DNA of 7,741 nucleotides from JBGSIC01 sp041751875 (GTDB lineage Bacteria > Bdellovibrionota > FAC87 > UBA2466 > JACKAF01): NCBI GenBank assembly GCA_041751875.1, contig JBGSIC010000019.1, positions 1 to 7,741 of the forward strand, given 5' to 3'. The stretch's first letter is position 1. Each line of letters opens with the position of its first letter. The notes under the pieces were generated by a model. That model saw only the letters and a list, made by a program, of their open reading frames with translations. It ran no database searches and had not been told where the DNA came from. This document shows, in pieces, positions 6,609 to 7,741 of the stretch. The translations under genes were made by a program, and so were the position numbers.

Positions 6609-6633
6609 GAACAATCACGGGTGAGGTTCAGCT

Positions 6634-6888
6634 TTGCTTACCGTATTGTTCGCCATGCAATGTTTAGCGCCTGTTTTTCAAAACAATACGACGCAATGGA
6701 CCGTTCAGGATCAGCGCGTTTTCACGCGGTCTCTTACTCGCTGCGAGGAGAAGTTTCCAAAAAGCCCCTGTTTAGAAACATTTTCTAAACAAGCTACCGG
6801 CAGTTTCCGTGCGACATGTAAAGATCCCTACTACTTCACTCGCCGCACCCAACTGCCTGAGCGCAATGTTTGCACACCGGCGAAATAG
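6634..6888 (+). CDS. Small Cys-rich exported protein, unknown function
   Basis: The product has 84 residues if read from TTG at 6634. GTGAGG ends 7 bases before that TTG and a strong extended -10 lies just upstream, which is why the start is believed. The N-terminus (LTVLFAMQCLAPVFQ) is a short hydrophobic segment like a minimal signal peptide, although it lacks the usual leading positive charge. AMQC is not a good lipobox. The remainder is polar and basic with four Cys (37, 46, 62 and 80), enough for two disulfides. A core RCEEKFPKSPCLETF (36-50) is followed by FRATCK (58-63). I recall the layout 'rC...y..sPCL..F.k......yra.C' from small hypothetical proteins of Bdellovibrio genomes; this is memory, not a search. 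The membrane-protein gene starts 17 bases downstream, so the two are probably co-transcribed. Function is unknown. Confidence 0.72.
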   Translation: MLTVLFAMQCLAPVFQNNTTQWTVQDQRVFTRSLTRCEEKFPKSPCLETFSKQATGSFRATCKDPYYFTRRTQLPERNVCTPAK

Positions 6889-6905
6889 AAAGGAGAAAAC
6901 AACTC

Positions 6906-7415
6906 ATGCCATTTTCTCTTTTCACCTTTTTCCATTCCGTCTGGAAATACCGCGCTCCGATATTTCTCACGCTACAAATTCTTTCAAAAATGTGGAAGAC
7001 CGCACAAGAGTTCACTCGCGACTATATCAAGCGACTCGTTCGGCAAAAATTGAAACGCCAATTGGCTGTCGTTTCATTTGAAATCTTTTTGCTAATAGCA
7101 GCGTTTCTCGTTGACCACCGTTTTCAAAATAAAGCGAGCGCATGCCTGGCTTCCGCCGTACTTTGGGGGATCACCTTATACAACCTGATGGAACTTTTGA
7201 TGGTCACGCTACCCGAGCTCAAACAGGTTCATCGTGCACTTAAAGGGAAAGTGGGCTACTCGCTTAAGTACTTTCTTCGCATATCTCTGGTGAACGAACT
7301 TCTCGAATGGAATTTCATTTTCCTGGGTATATCCATTTTTCTTGCGGTGTCCTACCGCACCTACTTTGCGGCTTCCTTCAGTTACCTAAAGCCCTGGATT
7401 GATCTTCTCCATTAG
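6906..7415 (+). CDS. Three-segment integral membrane protein, unknown function
   Basis: The product has 169 residues. The start at ATG 6906 has AAAGGAG (AGGAG at 6891-6895) 10 bases upstream. The frame could also open at TTG 6870 inside the previous gene, but that would read the ribosome site as protein, so it is rejected. The first 50 residues are amphipathic and basic (ending RDYIKRLVRQKLKRQ). Three hydrophobic segments follow at about 51-70 (LAVVSFEIFLLIAAFLVDHR), 79-103 (ACLASAVLWGITLYNLMELL) and 132-155 (FIFLGISIFLAVSYRTYFAA). A basic stretch (HRALKGKVGYSLK) lies between segments 2 and 3. No catalytic or binding motif was recognised. It follows the Cys-rich protein gene by 17 bases and may share its promoter. 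A 31-bp palindrome starts 9 bases after the stop. Confidence 0.78.
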   Translation: MPFSLFTFFHSVWKYRAPIFLTLQILSKMWKTAQEFTRDYIKRLVRQKLKRQLAVVSFEIFLLIAAFLVDHRFQNKASACLASAVLWGITLYNLMELLMVTLPELKQVHRALKGKVGYSLKYFLRISLVNELLEWNFIFLGISIFLAVSYRTYFAASFSYLKPWIDLLH

Positions 7416-7424
7416 TTGCCTTAA

Positions 7425-7455
7425 GTTCCAAAAAGTGCCAGGCACCTTTTGGAAC
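7425..7455. repeat. 31-bp near-perfect palindrome upstream of purT
   Basis: The arms GTTCCAAAAAGTGCC (7425-7439) and GGCACCTTTTGGAAC (7441-7455) flank a single central A. They pair at 14 of 15 positions, with an A/C mismatch at arm position 10. It starts 9 bases after one gene's stop and ends 28 bases before the purT ATG. The A-run/GTGCC..GGCAC/T-run layout could be a weak bidirectional terminator, but the T-run is only four long and is used in pairing. It could equally be a dispersed REP-like unit or a protein-binding operator. The structure is certain; its role is open. Confidence 0.8.
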
Positions 7456-7483
7456 GCCAGCCGCCAACACGGGAGAACCACCC

Positions 7484-7741
7484 ATGCGTAAGATTGAAAA
7501 AATCCTCCTTCTCGGCTCCGGTGAATTGGGAAAAGAGGTGGTGATCGCTGCCAAACGCCTGGGCAAGGAGGTCATTGCGGTAGATCGTTACCCCGATGCC
7601 CCAGCCATGCAGGTAGCCGATGCTTGTGAAGTCATCGATATGCTCGATGGTGATGCGATCGCGACCCTAGTTTCCAAACACCGACCCGACCTGATCATCC
7701 CCGAAGTGGAAGCTATCCGTACGGAGAAGCTAAAAGAGTTC
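7484..7741 (+). CDS. purT: Formate-dependent phosphoribosylglycinamide formyltransferase (PurT), N-terminal part
   Basis: The first 86 residues are present and the gene runs off the right edge. PurT makes formyl-GAR from GAR, formate and ATP, the third step of purine synthesis, without folate. It is an ATP-grasp enzyme. The visible part is the N-terminal pre-ATP-grasp (Rossmann-like) domain. It contains ILLLGSGELGKEVVIAAKRLG (7-27), VIAVDRYPDAPAMQVA (30-45), VIDMLDGDAI (50-59) and IIPEVEAIRTEKL (71-83), all very close to the E. coli PurT N-terminus as I remember it. GELGKE and the EVEAI segment are family hallmarks that help bind GAR. The N-terminus is about 9 residues shorter than the E. coli enzyme. 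GGGAG at 7471-7475 lies 8 bases before ATG 7484. A near-perfect palindrome sits 28 bases upstream and might influence expression. Confidence 0.95.
   Translation, partial: MRKIEKILLLGSGELGKEVVIAAKRLGKEVIAVDRYPDAPAMQVADACEVIDMLDGDAIATLVSKHRPDLIIPEVEAIRTEKLKEF

Noticed and set aside
6634..6888. Lipoprotein assignment for the small Cys-rich protein
   Set aside because: The residues before Cys10 (F-A-M-Q) do not form a lipobox and the segment before it is too short for a normal lipoprotein signal.
6870..6905. Earlier TTG start for the three-segment membrane protein
   Set aside because: It would overlap the end of the preceding gene and translate through the AAAGGAG ribosome site of the better ATG start at 6906.

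Overview
The window carries two gene blocks that diverge from an approximately 330-bp intergenic region (about 5641-5967). I suspect a Bdellovibrionota (Bdellovibrio-like) or related former-deltaproteobacterial genome. The reasons are an Agl/Glt-style TolQ-TolR-TolR-TPR-AgmX gene order, typical of myxobacteria and bdellovibrios, and a small Cys-rich exported protein of a kind I associate with Bdellovibrio. Base composition looks close to 50% GC. The taxonomy is inference; no rRNA or other marker gene is present.

Left block, minus strand, read from 5640 down to 1. A TolQ/ExbB/AglR-like proton-channel subunit is followed by two different ExbD/TolR-like subunits. Next come a 902-residue exported TPR-type helical-repeat protein, a 93-residue exported protein, and a single-pass AgmX/PglI (GltG/GltJ)-like protein whose C-terminus lies beyond base 1. 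The genes are separated by 5, 0, 10 and 12 bases and by a 4-base ATGA overlap, so this is one tightly coupled operon. The proposed logic is that the TolQ/TolR channel uses the ion gradient across the inner membrane, the Gly-rich AgmX-like protein carries force across the periplasm, and the TPR and small exported proteins are periplasmic or outer-membrane partners. This architecture is known from the M. xanthus gliding (Agl-Glt) and spore-coat (Nfs) machines. The role here cannot be read from the sequence.

Right block, plus strand. A DEDDh-family 3'-5' exonuclease comes first (5968-6591). A strong extended -10 promoter (TGCTATAAT) then precedes a small Cys-rich exported protein that starts with TTG (6634-6888). 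A three-segment membrane protein of unknown function follows (6906-7415), then a 31-bp near-perfect palindrome (7425-7455). The window ends with the first 86 codons of purT, the formate-dependent GAR transformylase (7484 onward).

The most interesting item is the compact, AgmX-containing energised envelope machine. Secondary points are the loss of the usual acidic residue in the C-terminal motif of one ExbD, the Gly-rich cytoplasmic head of the other, the two close Cys pairs in the TPR protein, and the palindrome in front of purT. No rRNA, tRNA, CRISPR array, insertion sequence or phage gene was seen.
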